Shown here one piece after another: positions 1 to 7,411 of a stretch of 13,150 nt of DNA. Made by a program: the position numbers and the translations under genes. Positions within the stretch are counted from its first letter, which is position 1; every line of letters begins with the position of its first letter. Origin of the DNA: Acidobacteriota bacterium (lineage in GTDB: Bacteria; Acidobacteriota; Aminicenantia; UBA2199); contig JAQUQF010000019.1 in assembly GCA_028749105.1 (NCBI GenBank), forward strand, positions 1-13,150, written 5' to 3'. The notes under the pieces were generated by a model, which saw nothing but the letters and a program-made list of their open reading frames with translations, made no database searches and was not told where the DNA came from.

Positions 1-303
1 GCCGGGGGTGAACAGCAGGCCCAGCGCTCCCAGCGGCCCGCGGCGGCTGACCAGGCCGTAGACCAGCAGCCCGATGAGCACCGCCGGCACGGCCATGGCG
101 GTATTGACCAGCCCGACCACGAGGCGCTTGCCGCGAAATTCCTTGAGGGCCAGGAACAGGGCGGAAGGGATCGCCGCCAGGGAGGCCAGTGCCGTCGCTG
201 CTCCGGAAACGGCCAGCGACAGGACAATGATCTCCAGGATCTCGCGCCCGGGCGGCAGCAGCAGCGCCGCCCCCTGGCGCAGGCCGTCCATGATGTAGCC
301 CAT
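1..303 (-). CDS. tupB: Tungstate ABC transporter permease TupB (partial, C-terminus off the left edge)
   Basis: This is the inner-membrane permease of a TupABC-type importer, which carries tungstate from the binding protein TupA into the cytoplasm. The visible N-terminal 101 residues begin MGYIMDGLRQG. A first hydrophobic segment follows (about residues 22-45, EIIVLSLAVSGAATALASLA), then a basic loop with EFRGKRL, then a second hydrophobic stretch, LVNTAMAVPAVLIGLLVYGL, ahead of SRRGPLGALGLLFTPG. These features match the TupB/WtpB-like branch of binding-protein-dependent permeases. The start at 303 is chosen because a GAGG lies about 10 nt upstream; the in-frame Met at 291 is too far from it. 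The gene starts 29 bp after the tupA stop, so the two are almost certainly co-transcribed. The ATPase TupC should lie further left. The family call is strong and the substrate is inferred from TupA. Confidence 0.88.
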   Translation of the reverse strand, partial: MGYIMDGLRQGAALLLPPGREILEIIVLSLAVSGAATALASLAAIPSALFLALKEFRGKRLVVGLVNTAMAVPAVLIGLLVYGLVSRRGPLGALGLLFTPG

Positions 304-332
304 GGCCCGGTTACCTCGCTCCCAGCGCCGTC

Positions 333-1151
333 TCAGCGAATGACATCGGGGAAAAAGAGGGGGGCGCCAAAGCGCTCCCTGCCAAAATCGCGGATGATGG
401 CCTGGCCCGCGGCCGAGCGGATATACTCGGCGAAGCGCGTGGCCAGCTCGCCATGCAACCAGGAGAACTTCGCGGGGGAGACGACGATCACCGAATAGGG
501 ATTGAACAGCATCTCGTCTCCCTGGGCCAGGATCGCCAGCGCATCGGTCTCCTTGCGGTGGGCCAGCCAGGTGGCGCGGTCGACCAGGCAATAGGCCGAC
601 TTCTCGTTGGCAATGCGCAGGGTCGCCTCCATGCCCGAGCCGCTCTCCAGGTACCAGGAGCCGGATGGCTGCAGGCCCGCCGCCTGCCACAGCTTCAACT
701 CCTTCTTGTGCGTGCCCGAGTCGTCGCCGCGGGAGGCGAAGGGAACGGCGGCGGCGGCGATTCTTTTGAAGGCCTCCGCCGCCTTCAAACCTTTGGTTTT
801 GGCCGGGTCCTGCGGCGGGCCGACCAGCACGAAGTCGTTGTGCATCACGTCGAGGCGCTCCAGGCCGAAGCCCTCGGCGACGAACTTCTCCTCGGCCTCG
901 CGATCGTGGACCAGCAGCACGTCGGCGTTGCCATCGCGGGCCAGGCGCATGGCCTGGCCCGTGCCCACGGCGATGACCTTGACCTGGCAGGCGAACTTTT
1001 TTTCAAAAGGCGGGATCAGGGCGTCAAAGAGGCCCGAGTCGAGCGTCGACGTGGTCGATGCCAAAGTCAGCGTCTTGCCGGCGGCAACCAGCGGCGGGGG
1101 CTGGAACATGGTCGACCCGGCAAAAAACAACAGGGCAAGTAAAAATTTCAT
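333..1151 (-). CDS. tupA: Tungstate-binding periplasmic protein TupA
   Basis: This is the extracytoplasmic solute-binding protein of a tungstate ABC importer; tungstate serves tungstopterin or molybdopterin-type enzymes. It has 272 residues with a signal peptide (about 1-24, MKFLLALLFFAGS...VAA). Hallmarks of the TupA family are the oxyanion-binding segment ASTTSTLDSGL near residues 31-41, VGTGQAM at 62-68, MHNDFVLVGP at 103-112 and SRGDDSGTHKKE at 140-151. These separate it from ModA and WtpA. The start at 1151 is preferred over an upstream ATG at 1181 because GAGG sits 5 nt before it, the signal peptide begins there, and the longer form would overlap the purM stop. It lies 26 bp after purM and 29 bp before tupB. 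No molybdenum or tungsten riboswitch is visible in the short gap, so expression probably follows the purM promoter unless there is an internal one. Confidence 0.93.
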   Translation of the reverse strand: MKFLLALLFFAGSTMFQPPPLVAAGKTLTLASTTSTLDSGLFDALIPPFEKKFACQVKVIAVGTGQAMRLARDGNADVLLVHDREAEEKFVAEGFGLERLDVMHNDFVLVGPPQDPAKTKGLKAAEAFKRIAAAAVPFASRGDDSGTHKKELKLWQAAGLQPSGSWYLESGSGMEATLRIANEKSAYCLVDRATWLAHRKETDALAILAQGDEMLFNPYSVIVVSPAKFSWLHGELATRFAEYIRSAAGQAIIRDFGRERFGAPLFFPDVIR

Positions 1152-1177
1152 GGCTGCCTCGCTATAACGGGGCTTCT

Positions 1178-2197
<1,020 letters not shown>

Positions 2198-2229
2198 GGA
2201 TCTCCTCCTGGTGTTTGCAATCAGGAGAA

Positions 2230-2259
2230 ATTCTATCACAATCAGCGCCCCGGCGCCAA
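2230..2259 (-). promoter_or_regulatory. Predicted sigma70-type promoter of purM-tupAB
   Basis: On the minus strand TTGGCG (2254-2259) is followed after 18 nt by TAGAAT (2230-2235), preceded by an extended -10 TG (TGATAGAAT). Transcription would begin near 2223 and leave a leader of about 25 nt containing the strong purM ribosome binding site. It lies back to back with the rightward comF promoter. The match is by eye and the -35 box is only 4 of 6. Confidence 0.5.
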
Positions 2260-2277
2260 GGCGCCTGCCGCCGGCGC

Positions 2278-2306
2278 TTGCCAGCGGCATGGCGAAGCAT
2301 TACAAT
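2278..2306 (+). promoter_or_regulatory. Predicted sigma70-type promoter of the leader ORF and comF
   Basis: TTGCCA (2278-2283), a 17-nt spacer and TACAAT (2301-2306) give five of six consensus bases in each box. The start point would be near 2313, leaving a leader of about 55 nt. That leader contains a 6-bp perfect hairpin (GCCCTC-AGC-GAGGGC, 2327-2341) just before the ribosome binding site of the short ORF at 2369. Confidence 0.6.
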
Positions 2307-2326
2307 GCGGCTTGCGCGCGGGCCCC

Positions 2327-2341
2327 GCCCTCAGCGAGGGC
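2327..2341 (+). other. Leader hairpin upstream of the comF short ORF
   Basis: GCCCTC, a 3-nt loop AGC, and GAGGGC form a perfect 6-bp GC-rich stem in the predicted 5' leader. It ends 20 nt before the GGAGG ribosome binding site of the ORF at 2369. It may simply be leader structure; no U-tract follows, so it is not a classical terminator. Confidence 0.35.
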
Positions 2342-2368
2342 GCAGACCGGCCCGGGGACGGAGGCGAC

Positions 2369-2452
2369 ATGAAGAGATCGCTGTTTTTTCTGGCTGTTCC
2401 ATTCCTGGCGCCGATCAGCAAGATCCGTGACAAGGAAGGTCCGCCCCGGTGA
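2369..2452 (+). CDS. Short leader ORF (27 aa) translationally coupled to comF
   Basis: A 27-codon frame begins with ATG at 2369 behind a good Shine-Dalgarno (GGAGG with 4 nt spacing). It encodes a basic, hydrophobic N-terminus (MKRSLFFLAVPFLAPISK) and a charged tail ending GPPR. Its TGA stop overlaps the GTG start of comF in the sequence GTGA (2449-2452), the classic arrangement for translational coupling. I do not recognise the peptide. It could be a real small protein, a regulatory leader peptide for comF, or a chance frame. The strong ribosome binding site and the exact 4-bp overlap favour translation. Confidence 0.45.
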   Translation: MKRSLFFLAVPFLAPISKIRDKEGPPR

Positions 2453-3201
2453 TTTTTATGCGGGCCGTTCCCTTCAGGAAAACGCTCGCCGGCGCCGGCG
2501 GCCTGCTGCTGCAGGTCATGCGCTCCGCCCTGTTCCGGCCGAGCTGCCGCCTCTGCGGCTGCGATCTCGTCTGCAGCGAGGAGCGGGTGATCTGCCGCGA
2601 CTGCCGGAAAAAGATCGGGCCGGCGGCGGAGAACCAGTGCCAGGTCTGCGGCAAGTTCATCCCCGACGGCATGGCCGCCTGCGGCTCCTGCCTGCTGGAT
2701 CCGCCCCCCTTCGAGCGCCACCGCTCGTACGCCGCCTACGAGGGAACGCTGCGCGAGGCCATCATCCTCTACAAGTTCGGGGAGATCGAGCCGCTGAAAT
2801 ACATGCTGGCCGACCTATACCGGGAGACCGTCGCGCGCGAGCTGCCGGGCGCCTATGATGCCGTCGTGCCGGTCCCAAGCGATCGCAGCCGGCATCGCGG
2901 CTTTCAACCGCTGCCCGCCGCGGGCAAGGTGCTGGCCCGGCGCCTGGGCATCCCGTTCCGCCCCGGCCTGCTGGTCAAGAAGAAAAGCACGCCGCCCCAG
3001 GTGGGCCTGACCCAGGCCCAGCGCCGGACCAACCTGGACGGCGCCTTCGCTCTTGGCCCCGGCGCCAAGGCGGCCGGGCTGCGCGTTCTGCTCATCGATG
3101 ACGTGACCACCACCGGCACCACCATCCGCAAGTGCGCCGCCATCCTGAAGAAGGGCGGCGTTCGGGTGACGGCCCTGACCCTGGGCCAGGCGCGCCTTTA
3201 G
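2449..3201 (+). CDS. comF: ComF/GntX-family phosphoribosyltransferase-like protein
   Basis: This 250-residue cytosolic protein is linked in naturally transformable bacteria to DNA uptake and more widely to an uncharacterised phosphoribosyltransferase-fold activity. Residues 33-81 hold the zinc-binding cysteine pairs CRLC, CRDC, CQVC and CGSC. The C-terminal half is the PRTase fold, with AYEGTLREAIILYKFGE (97-113), VVPVPSDRSRHRGFQ (139-153) and the PRPP-binding loop VLLIDDVTTTGTT (213-225). The usual RGFNQ..L element reads RGFQPLPAAGKVLARR here, a mild deviation. The GTG start at 2449 is favoured because it overlaps the stop of the upstream 27-aa ORF and AAGGAAGG lies 9 nt before it; an ATG at 2458 is the alternative. 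No other competence gene is in the window, so a role in transformation is not implied. Confidence 0.9.
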   Translation: MIFMRAVPFRKTLAGAGGLLLQVMRSALFRPSCRLCGCDLVCSEERVICRDCRKKIGPAAENQCQVCGKFIPDGMAACGSCLLDPPPFERHRSYAAYEGTLREAIILYKFGEIEPLKYMLADLYRETVARELPGAYDAVVPVPSDRSRHRGFQPLPAAGKVLARRLGIPFRPGLLVKKKSTPPQVGLTQAQRRTNLDGAFALGPGAKAAGLRVLLIDDVTTTGTTIRKCAAILKKGGVRVTALTLGQARL

Positions 3202-3236
3202 GCCGCGCGCCGCCGCACGGTATTTAATGAAAATCA

Positions 3237-3264
3237 TTGACTTTACAGTTTTTTTGCTTAATAT
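3237..3264 (+). promoter_or_regulatory. Predicted sigma70-type promoter of the membrane beta-domain gene
   Basis: TTGACT (3237-3242) and TAATAT (3259-3264) are separated by 16 nt in an AT-rich patch within a GC-rich neighbourhood. Transcription would start near 3271, about 20 nt before the ATG at 3291. This supports that start over the upstream in-frame ATG at 3237, which lies inside the promoter. Confidence 0.6.
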
Positions 3265-3290
3265 TGGTTTTCATGGGAGGAAAAGCAATC

Positions 3291-3935
3291 ATGAAAATCC
3301 AAAAAAGAATGACCGCCTTGTTCGTCGCCGTCAGTTTCCTCGTATTGCTGCTGGCTTCGGCCATGCCGCTGCGGGCCGACCGGTCGCCCGACCAGGCAGG
3401 GACGGCCATTACGAACCCGGAGCAGGGGCCCAACTTCATCGAAGAGGAGGGATCCGCCTCTTCCCCGGCCAAGAAGAAAAGCATCCTGCCCATCATCATC
3501 GGCGTGGTGGCCGTGGGCGCCATCGCCGCATTTCTCGTCCTGGTGGTTTTCAAGACCAAGTACGACATCACCGGCACCTGGGAATTCGCTTTCACTTCCA
3601 CCTCGCCGGCGCACAGCTGGACCTGGACGATCGCCTTCAGCGGCGACGAGAAGAGCGGGAATTTCATCGATGAATTCAACGACACCGGCGCCTACAAGGT
3701 CGACGGCAAGAGTGTCACCATCTCCTACACGGATTGGGATATCCAGCTCACGGGCACATTCGACGGCAAGGACAAGATGACGGGGAGCGCCACTTTCAAC
3801 GGCCTGACCATCGGCGGGCAGAACATCACCTCCGCCACCTGGATCGCCAACCGCACCTCCAAATCCGCGGCCAAACCCAGCACTCCTGTTGCGCAATCCT
3901 TCCCCGGCCGCAAGGCGAGGAAGGGCGATCGGTAA
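3291..3935 (+). CDS. Exported or membrane-anchored protein with a C-terminal GTW beta-domain
   Basis: This is a 214-residue protein of unknown function. Residues 1-29 look like a signal peptide (MKIQKRMTALFVAVSFLVLLLASAM...). A Ser/Pro/Glu-rich linker ends in SSPAKKK, then comes a strong membrane span (about 65-87, ILPIIIGVVAVGAIAAFLVLVVF). The C-terminal part, beginning YDITGTWEFAFTS near residue 91, has alternating hydrophobic strands with GTW, GAYKVDGKSVTISY, LTGTFDGKDKMTGSATF and SATWIANR. This pattern is typical of small lipocalin-like beta-barrel domains that sense or bind ligands outside the membrane. GGGAGG lies about 10 nt before the start. The gene is monocistronic, with its own promoter, and converges on murB across a GC-rich hairpin. 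The last 25 residues are basic and low in complexity. Confidence 0.75.
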   Translation: MKIQKRMTALFVAVSFLVLLLASAMPLRADRSPDQAGTAITNPEQGPNFIEEEGSASSPAKKKSILPIIIGVVAVGAIAAFLVLVVFKTKYDITGTWEFAFTSTSPAHSWTWTIAFSGDEKSGNFIDEFNDTGAYKVDGKSVTISYTDWDIQLTGTFDGKDKMTGSATFNGLTIGGQNITSATWIANRTSKSAAKPSTPVAQSFPGRKARKGDR

Positions 3936-3965
3936 GCGGCGCAAGGCAGGGACCGGACTCAAGCG

Positions 3966-3988
3966 GGCGGGGCGTCCATCGCCCCGCC
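3966..3988. terminator. GC-rich hairpin between convergent genes
   Basis: GGCGGGGCG (3966-3974), loop TCCAT, then CGCCCCGCC (3980-3988) make a perfect 9-bp stem. It lies 30 bp past the end of the beta-domain gene and 4 bp from the murB stop. There is no clean T-tract on either side (plus side reads GCGATCAGTATTTCT). It is probably a shared, imperfect bidirectional terminator or 3'-end stabiliser. Confidence 0.55.
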
Positions 3989-3992
3989 GCGA

Positions 3993-4955
3993 TCAGTATT
4001 TCTCTCCGCGGGGAGAAATGTAGATCACTTCCCTTTCCAGAACAATCCCGGTGCGCGCGGCCACGCACTCCCTGATCTTCTCCTCCAGACGCCGCAGGTC
4101 GGCAAAGCTTCCCCGGCCGCGGTTGAGGAGGAAATTCGCATGCTCCTCGGCCACGGCCAGGTCGCCGCAGGTCGTTTTTTTCAGCCCGCATTCCTCGATG
4201 ATTTTCCCGGCCGATGTTTTCACGCCGTTCAGCAGCGGGTTCTTGAAGAAGCAGCCGGCCGAGGCCAGGCGGTATGACGGGTGGCGCTTCAGCCGGTACT
4301 CCAAGTTCTCCCTGCTCTTTTTGGCGATGGATTTCCCTTCACAGGGATCAAAGCGCAAGTGCAGGGCCAGCACGGTCTGGCGGCCGAGCTTGAAGCGCGA
4401 ATCCCGGTAGCGGAAGGCGAAGTACGAGGCATCCACCGCGCGCACGGCGCCAGCCTCATCGACGATGTCGGCCCCGAGCAACACGTCGGACATGGAGCGG
4501 CCGAACGCCCCGGCGTTGACCGCGGCCGCCCCCCCCAGCGTGCCGGGGATGCCCGAGAGGAACTCCAGCCCGCCGGCGCCGTTGGCGGCGCACCAGGCGA
4601 GGAACGGCTGGTTGCGCATCCCGCTTTCCACCTGGAGCACGCCATCTCCCAGGATGCGGGCCCCTACCTGGGAGGGAGCCGGAGCCAGCACCACGGCGGC
4701 CCGGGTCGGGTCATCGCCGAAGGCGATGTTGGATCCGCCGCCGATGACCACGAAGGGCAGCGGGCCCTCATGCCCGGCGCCGGGGGGGGCGGAGGCAAGC
4801 TCCGCCAAGACCCCGGCCATCTGCTCCGCAGAGGCGGGCGAAACGAGCATGCTGACCGTGCCGCCGATGCGGAAATAGAGGTGCGGGGCGATGGGGGCGT
4901 TCTCGCTGAAGGCGATCCGCCGCTCCCGCAGCCATTCGGCAAGGTGGGTGGACAT
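3993..4955 (-). CDS. murB: UDP-N-acetylenolpyruvoylglucosamine reductase
   Basis: This FAD- and NADPH-dependent enzyme makes UDP-MurNAc for peptidoglycan synthesis in the cytosol. It has 320 residues. FAD-domain motifs are HLYFRIGGTVSMLV (25-38), VVIGGGSNIAFGD (69-81) and GIPGTLGGAAAVNAGAFG (136-152). The substrate-tyrosine loop is FRYRDSRFK (181-189). The proton-donor position, usually GS.FKNP, reads SAGCFFKNP (232-240), so Cys235 replaces the common serine. The C-terminal part (GLKKTTCGDLAVAEEHANFLLN, then VLEREV) is typical. The ATG at 4955 lies 2 nt after the stop of the upstream lipoprotein gene (TAACGATG) and has no recognisable Shine-Dalgarno. Translation therefore probably depends on ribosomes finishing the upstream gene. 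The longer open frame to 5171 overlaps that gene and is rejected. Confidence 0.95.
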   Translation of the reverse strand: MSTHLAEWLRERRIAFSENAPIAPHLYFRIGGTVSMLVSPASAEQMAGVLAELASAPPGAGHEGPLPFVVIGGGSNIAFGDDPTRAAVVLAPAPSQVGARILGDGVLQVESGMRNQPFLAWCAANGAGGLEFLSGIPGTLGGAAAVNAGAFGRSMSDVLLGADIVDEAGAVRAVDASYFAFRYRDSRFKLGRQTVLALHLRFDPCEGKSIAKKSRENLEYRLKRHPSYRLASAGCFFKNPLLNGVKTSAGKIIEECGLKKTTCGDLAVAEEHANFLLNRGRGSFADLRRLEEKIRECVAARTGIVLEREVIYISPRGEKY

Positions 4956-4957
4956 CG

Positions 4958-6322
4958 TTACAAATGAAAACGGAACACGGGAACGACCTGCAGCGGATCG
5001 AGCACCTGGACAGCCGCTGCGCTCTCCCAGTCGCGGCCCTGGCTCCTGGCCCGCAGGCGAATGGTGTATGTCCCGGCCTGGAGCGGCACCCAGGCCAGGG
5101 TGGCCACCGGCCCACTGGCATCCATGCTTTTGCTGAACACCTGCCCCCCCGCCGCGTCGAGGATCACGCACTCCCAGGAAGGGTCGGGCAGGTTGTGGAA
5201 GCGCAGCGTGAAGCGCAGCGACCGGTCCAGCCAGCGGACCGGGGCGGGCTCGAGTTCGATTTCGGTCCCGAAGCGGCTGCCGATGCGCTGCAGGCGGCAG
5301 GTCTTTTCGTCTTGGGTCATGAAAAAAAGAGAGCCGCGGAAAACCAGCGGCGTGCCGACCGGGCGGCCGGCGATCTTGAAAGAGGTAACCTTCTGGAGCT
5401 TGGGATCGATGAAGCGGATCTCGCGGTTCAGCAGGACGGCGGCCAGGTGCACGCTCATGGGCAGCAGGTCAACGCTCATGGTGGACCCCAGCGCCTGCCA
5501 CCAGAGGATCGTGCCGCGGCGGTTCACCTGCAGGACATTCTGGTCGCTCGGGCTGGCCACGATGGAAGCGGCGAAGGCGAGAGGCCGGCGTTTCAGCACC
5601 TGACCCAGTTTCAGTTCCCATTCCGCCCCGCCTCCGGACAGCGGGAACTTCACCAGGCTGCGATCGACGGACCCGTAATAGATGTTCCCGCCATCGTATA
5701 AAAAAGGGGAAGCGGCGGGCCGGGGCAGCGGCAGGGATTCAAAACGGCGGTTTTTCTTCCAGAAGATGAACAGGCGCTCTTTTCCCATGACCAGGATGTG
5801 CTCCGGGGAGAAGTGGCAATTGAAGAACTCCTTGTCCGCTTCCTGGGCGCGAAAAGCGTTGCCCGGAGTCTCCCAGAGGTGGACGACCGGCCGGCCGTCA
5901 TCCAGGCGAACGAGGCCGTCAGGCCCGACGCCAAGGAGCCGTTCCGTGTCCAGGCGCAGGGACTCGAACTTCACTCCCCTAGCAGCCAGGTCATAGACGA
6001 GCAGCCGTTGGGAGGCCTGATCGCGGAGGAGCAGGAGGTCCCCCTGGAAAAAAGGAGGCGCCGTGACGGCGAAGGGGGCGGCAAAGACCTCGGCGGCGGC
6101 CTTCTTCTCGCCATCCCAGGCGATGATCCTGCCTGACTCATCAACCCAGCCGATGCCTCCCGCGCAGGGGAAAATGGCATCCCCGGCCAGGCGTCCCTCC
6201 CAGGAACAGACCTCTTCCTGGATGAGCGGCGGGCTGATCTCGGGAACCAGCTTCGGCCGCGCGTGGCGGCAGCCGCCGAGCAGCGCCAGCCCGGCCAGCA
6301 GCAGGATGACTTTTTGCTTCAT
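4958..6322 (-). CDS. Beta-propeller lipoprotein of unknown function
   Basis: This is a 454-residue predicted lipoprotein. The N-terminus MKQKVILLLAGLALLGGC has a basic start, a hydrophobic core and a lipobox LGGC with Cys18 as the lipidation site. Residues of about 40-350 contain repeating beta-strand units with turns such as GDLLLLRDQASQRLLVYDL, GGNIYYGSVDRSLVKFPL and NVLQVNRRGTILWWQ, resembling PQQ-like or WD-type propeller blades. Residues of about 354-454 look like an immunoglobulin-like domain (FTLRFHNLPDPSWECVILD, then VPLQAGTYTIRLRARS). It is not a clear BamB: the order and the extra C-terminal domain differ. It is the first long gene of a two-gene unit with murB, which suggests an envelope role. 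The ATG has no Shine-Dalgarno (upstream is TTTTTCCTCT) but overlaps the stop of a 52-codon ORF, see that entry. Confidence 0.75.
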   Translation of the reverse strand: MKQKVILLLAGLALLGGCRHARPKLVPEISPPLIQEEVCSWEGRLAGDAIFPCAGGIGWVDESGRIIAWDGEKKAAAEVFAAPFAVTAPPFFQGDLLLLRDQASQRLLVYDLAARGVKFESLRLDTERLLGVGPDGLVRLDDGRPVVHLWETPGNAFRAQEADKEFFNCHFSPEHILVMGKERLFIFWKKNRRFESLPLPRPAASPFLYDGGNIYYGSVDRSLVKFPLSGGGAEWELKLGQVLKRRPLAFAASIVASPSDQNVLQVNRRGTILWWQALGSTMSVDLLPMSVHLAAVLLNREIRFIDPKLQKVTSFKIAGRPVGTPLVFRGSLFFMTQDEKTCRLQRIGSRFGTEIELEPAPVRWLDRSLRFTLRFHNLPDPSWECVILDAAGGQVFSKSMDASGPVATLAWVPLQAGTYTIRLRARSQGRDWESAAAVQVLDPLQVVPVFRFHL

Positions 6323-6477
6323 AGAGGAAAAATCATAGGAGAAAGCGCGATTCCCATGCAAATAAAGGCGATTCGCGGAATGAGCAGCGTTTTCGCAGCG
6401 GTTTGGCCCAAAAACGGCCATTTTTCTACAAGAAAAAGCCGCCAGGTTTTCGCTTCAATCGTGGTTTGGTTTGCCAT
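6319..6477 (-). CDS. Possible leaderless 52-aa upstream ORF coupled to the lipoprotein gene
   Basis: An ATG at 6477 opens a 52-codon frame starting MANQTTIEAKTWRLF and ending in a hydrophobic segment (IAFICMGIALSPMIFPL). Its TGA overlaps the lipoprotein ATG as ATGA (6319-6322). The predicted -10 box ends at 6487, so the transcript would begin only 2-3 nt before this ATG and the ORF would be read as a leaderless message. The lipoprotein gene has no ribosome binding site of its own, so coupled reinitiation from this ORF would explain how it is translated. I do not recognise the peptide. The alternative is a non-coding leader of about 158 nt. Confidence 0.4.
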   Translation of the reverse strand: MANQTTIEAKTWRLFLVEKWPFLGQTAAKTLLIPRIAFICMGIALSPMIFPL

Positions 6478-6486
6478 GTCGCAGCC

Positions 6487-6515
6487 ATTATATGCCAGGG
6501 AGAAAGGCAAGGCAA
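6487..6515 (-). promoter_or_regulatory. Predicted sigma70-type promoter of the lipoprotein-murB unit
   Basis: On the minus strand TTGCCT (6510-6515), a 17-nt spacer, and a perfect TATAAT (6487-6492) point toward the lipoprotein gene. The start point would be near 6480. A long perfect dyad at 6530-6561 lies about 15 bp upstream of the -35 box. Confidence 0.65.
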
Positions 6516-6529
6516 GGGAGCGCCGGCCA

Positions 6530-6561
6530 ACTTATAACAAAATAGTAATATTGTTATAAGT
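6530..6561. promoter_or_regulatory. 11-bp perfect inverted repeat, candidate regulator-binding site
   Basis: ACTTATAACAA (6530-6540), a 10-bp spacer AATAGTAATA, and TTGTTATAAGT (6551-6561) are perfect inverted repeats. The half-site centres are 21 bp apart, two turns of the DNA helix, as expected for a dimeric regulator on one face. The dyad centre lies near -66 relative to the predicted lipoprotein-murB start, a typical activator position. The stem is AT-rich with no T-tract, which argues against a terminator. The regulator is unknown. Confidence 0.55.
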
Positions 6562-6790
6562 CAGAATTCCTGTGGAAAATCCAGGCCGCGAAGGCCAAAA
6601 AAGGCCTGCGGACAAGGGGGACGTCGGGTTGCACAAAAAAGGAGCGCGTAGGAGGCCCGTAGAGGCGCGATCTTTTCCCAGAAGGTGAAAATCCGGAATA
6701 AGAATGATGGTTTAGCCCGGGGCAATCTGGAGCGATAGGAGGGCCCCAGGGGGCATAAAACCCCTTGGCGATGATCCAATACGTTGACCT
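6562..6790. other. Non-coding GC-rich block with small hairpins, possible dispersed repeat
   Basis: About 230 bp lie between the dyad and the AT-rich island and contain no gene I can support. A 72-codon minus-strand frame crosses it but starts only at TTG, lacks a ribosome binding site and has a composition typical of non-coding GC-rich DNA. Two hairpins are visible: AGGCC-AAAAAA-GGCCT (6592-6607) and an 8-bp stem with one G-T pair (CCAGGGGG / CCCCTTGG, 6746-6768). The latter lies 34 bp beyond the stop of the thioredoxin-like gene and could act as a weak 3' structure. The block may be an interspersed repeat or RNA element; this is a guess from its texture. Confidence 0.3.
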
Positions 6791-6801
6791 GGCATTTGGT
6801 C

Positions 6802-7410
6802 CTAATTTAAAGAAGATAAATTACGTTCCAATTTTGTCAAATAATCTCTATATAAATAAAAATCTGCAGTACATTTTTCGACGTCAATTATGGTATTATC
6901 TCTATTTAATAAAACCTTGAAGGGAGTTCTGGATATCCCCAATCCCTCCAATGTGATTTTTTTAGGATCATGAAGAACAGTAAATTCAATGTTCCTTTGT
7001 TGTGCAAATGAAAGTAGATCGTTTTTATCTGAACAAGTCCCAATAAGAAACATTTCCACATCAGTAGCACCGTATTTGCTATATATTTGATTCCAAAGAC
7101 GGTATTCAGTTAAACAGCTTCCGCAATCGCTTTCAAGGTTAATCAAAATTACAATTTTCAATTTGATTTCATTTTTGTTTATCTGATATCTAGCAGTAAT
7201 CAGGTCGTCTAATTTATGTAAAACAATTTTTCCCCCAATTATTGATTCGCCGTTTTGATTTATTGCAATAGATTTTTTTGCAAGATGTATCTGCCTCAAG
7301 CTATCTCGTCTAATCCTATATGTTTTGTAGAGATTGACCTGTTTAAGATAAATTAATTCTGAAATAAATATCAATATTATCAGAAAGAACAAGATGAATA
7401 TCTTTTTCAT
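6802..7410 (-). CDS. Membrane-anchored thioredoxin-fold protein (CGSC active site)
   Basis: This is a 202-residue predicted thiol-disulfide protein facing outside the cytoplasm. Residues 4-21 form a single N-terminal membrane segment (IFILFFLIILIFISELIY). The thioredoxin-like domain has the core strand KLKIVILINLESD followed by the CxxC motif CGSC (96-99), a second strand VEMFLIGTCSD, and the cis-proline region GISRTPFKVLL (Pro163). This order matches TlpA/AhpC-TSA-type folds; the sequence is divergent. Two further cysteines are at 126 and 180. Start: ATG at 7410, one base after the TAA of a 53-aa gene, with a weak GGGA upstream, so translational coupling is likely. It is the last gene of an AT-rich operon that also encodes a six-cysteine peptide, an obvious possible substrate. 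Specific partner and direction (oxidase, reductase or isomerase) are unknown. Confidence 0.75.
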   Translation of the reverse strand: MKKIFILFFLIILIFISELIYLKQVNLYKTYRIRRDSLRQIHLAKKSIAINQNGESIIGGKIVLHKLDDLITARYQINKNEIKLKIVILINLESDCGSCLTEYRLWNQIYSKYGATDVEMFLIGTCSDKNDLLSFAQQRNIEFTVLHDPKKITLEGLGISRTPFKVLLNRDNTIIDVEKCTADFYLYRDYLTKLERNLSSLN

Positions 7411-7411
7411 T

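Noticed and set aside
453..1167. Long plus-strand open frames opposite tupA
   Set aside because: They mirror a well-supported gene in GC-rich DNA, have no ribosome binding site and encode low-complexity Gln/Arg/Gly-rich sequence.
3201..3290. Riboswitch or RNA gene between comF and the beta-domain gene
   Set aside because: The 90-bp gap is explained by a promoter and ribosome binding site; no structured element was seen.
4956..5171. N-terminal extension of murB
   Set aside because: It would overlap the lipoprotein gene by about 210 bp, and its sequence is not MurB-like. The ATG at 4955 aligns with the family.
6323..6421. 33-residue N-terminal extension of the lipoprotein
   Set aside because: It would bury the signal peptide and lipobox inside the protein. 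MKQKVILLLAG is a standard lipoprotein start.
6561..6779. 72-codon minus-strand frame between the dyad and the island
   Set aside because: It starts at TTG with no ribosome binding site and lacks domain features; treated as a non-coding block instead.
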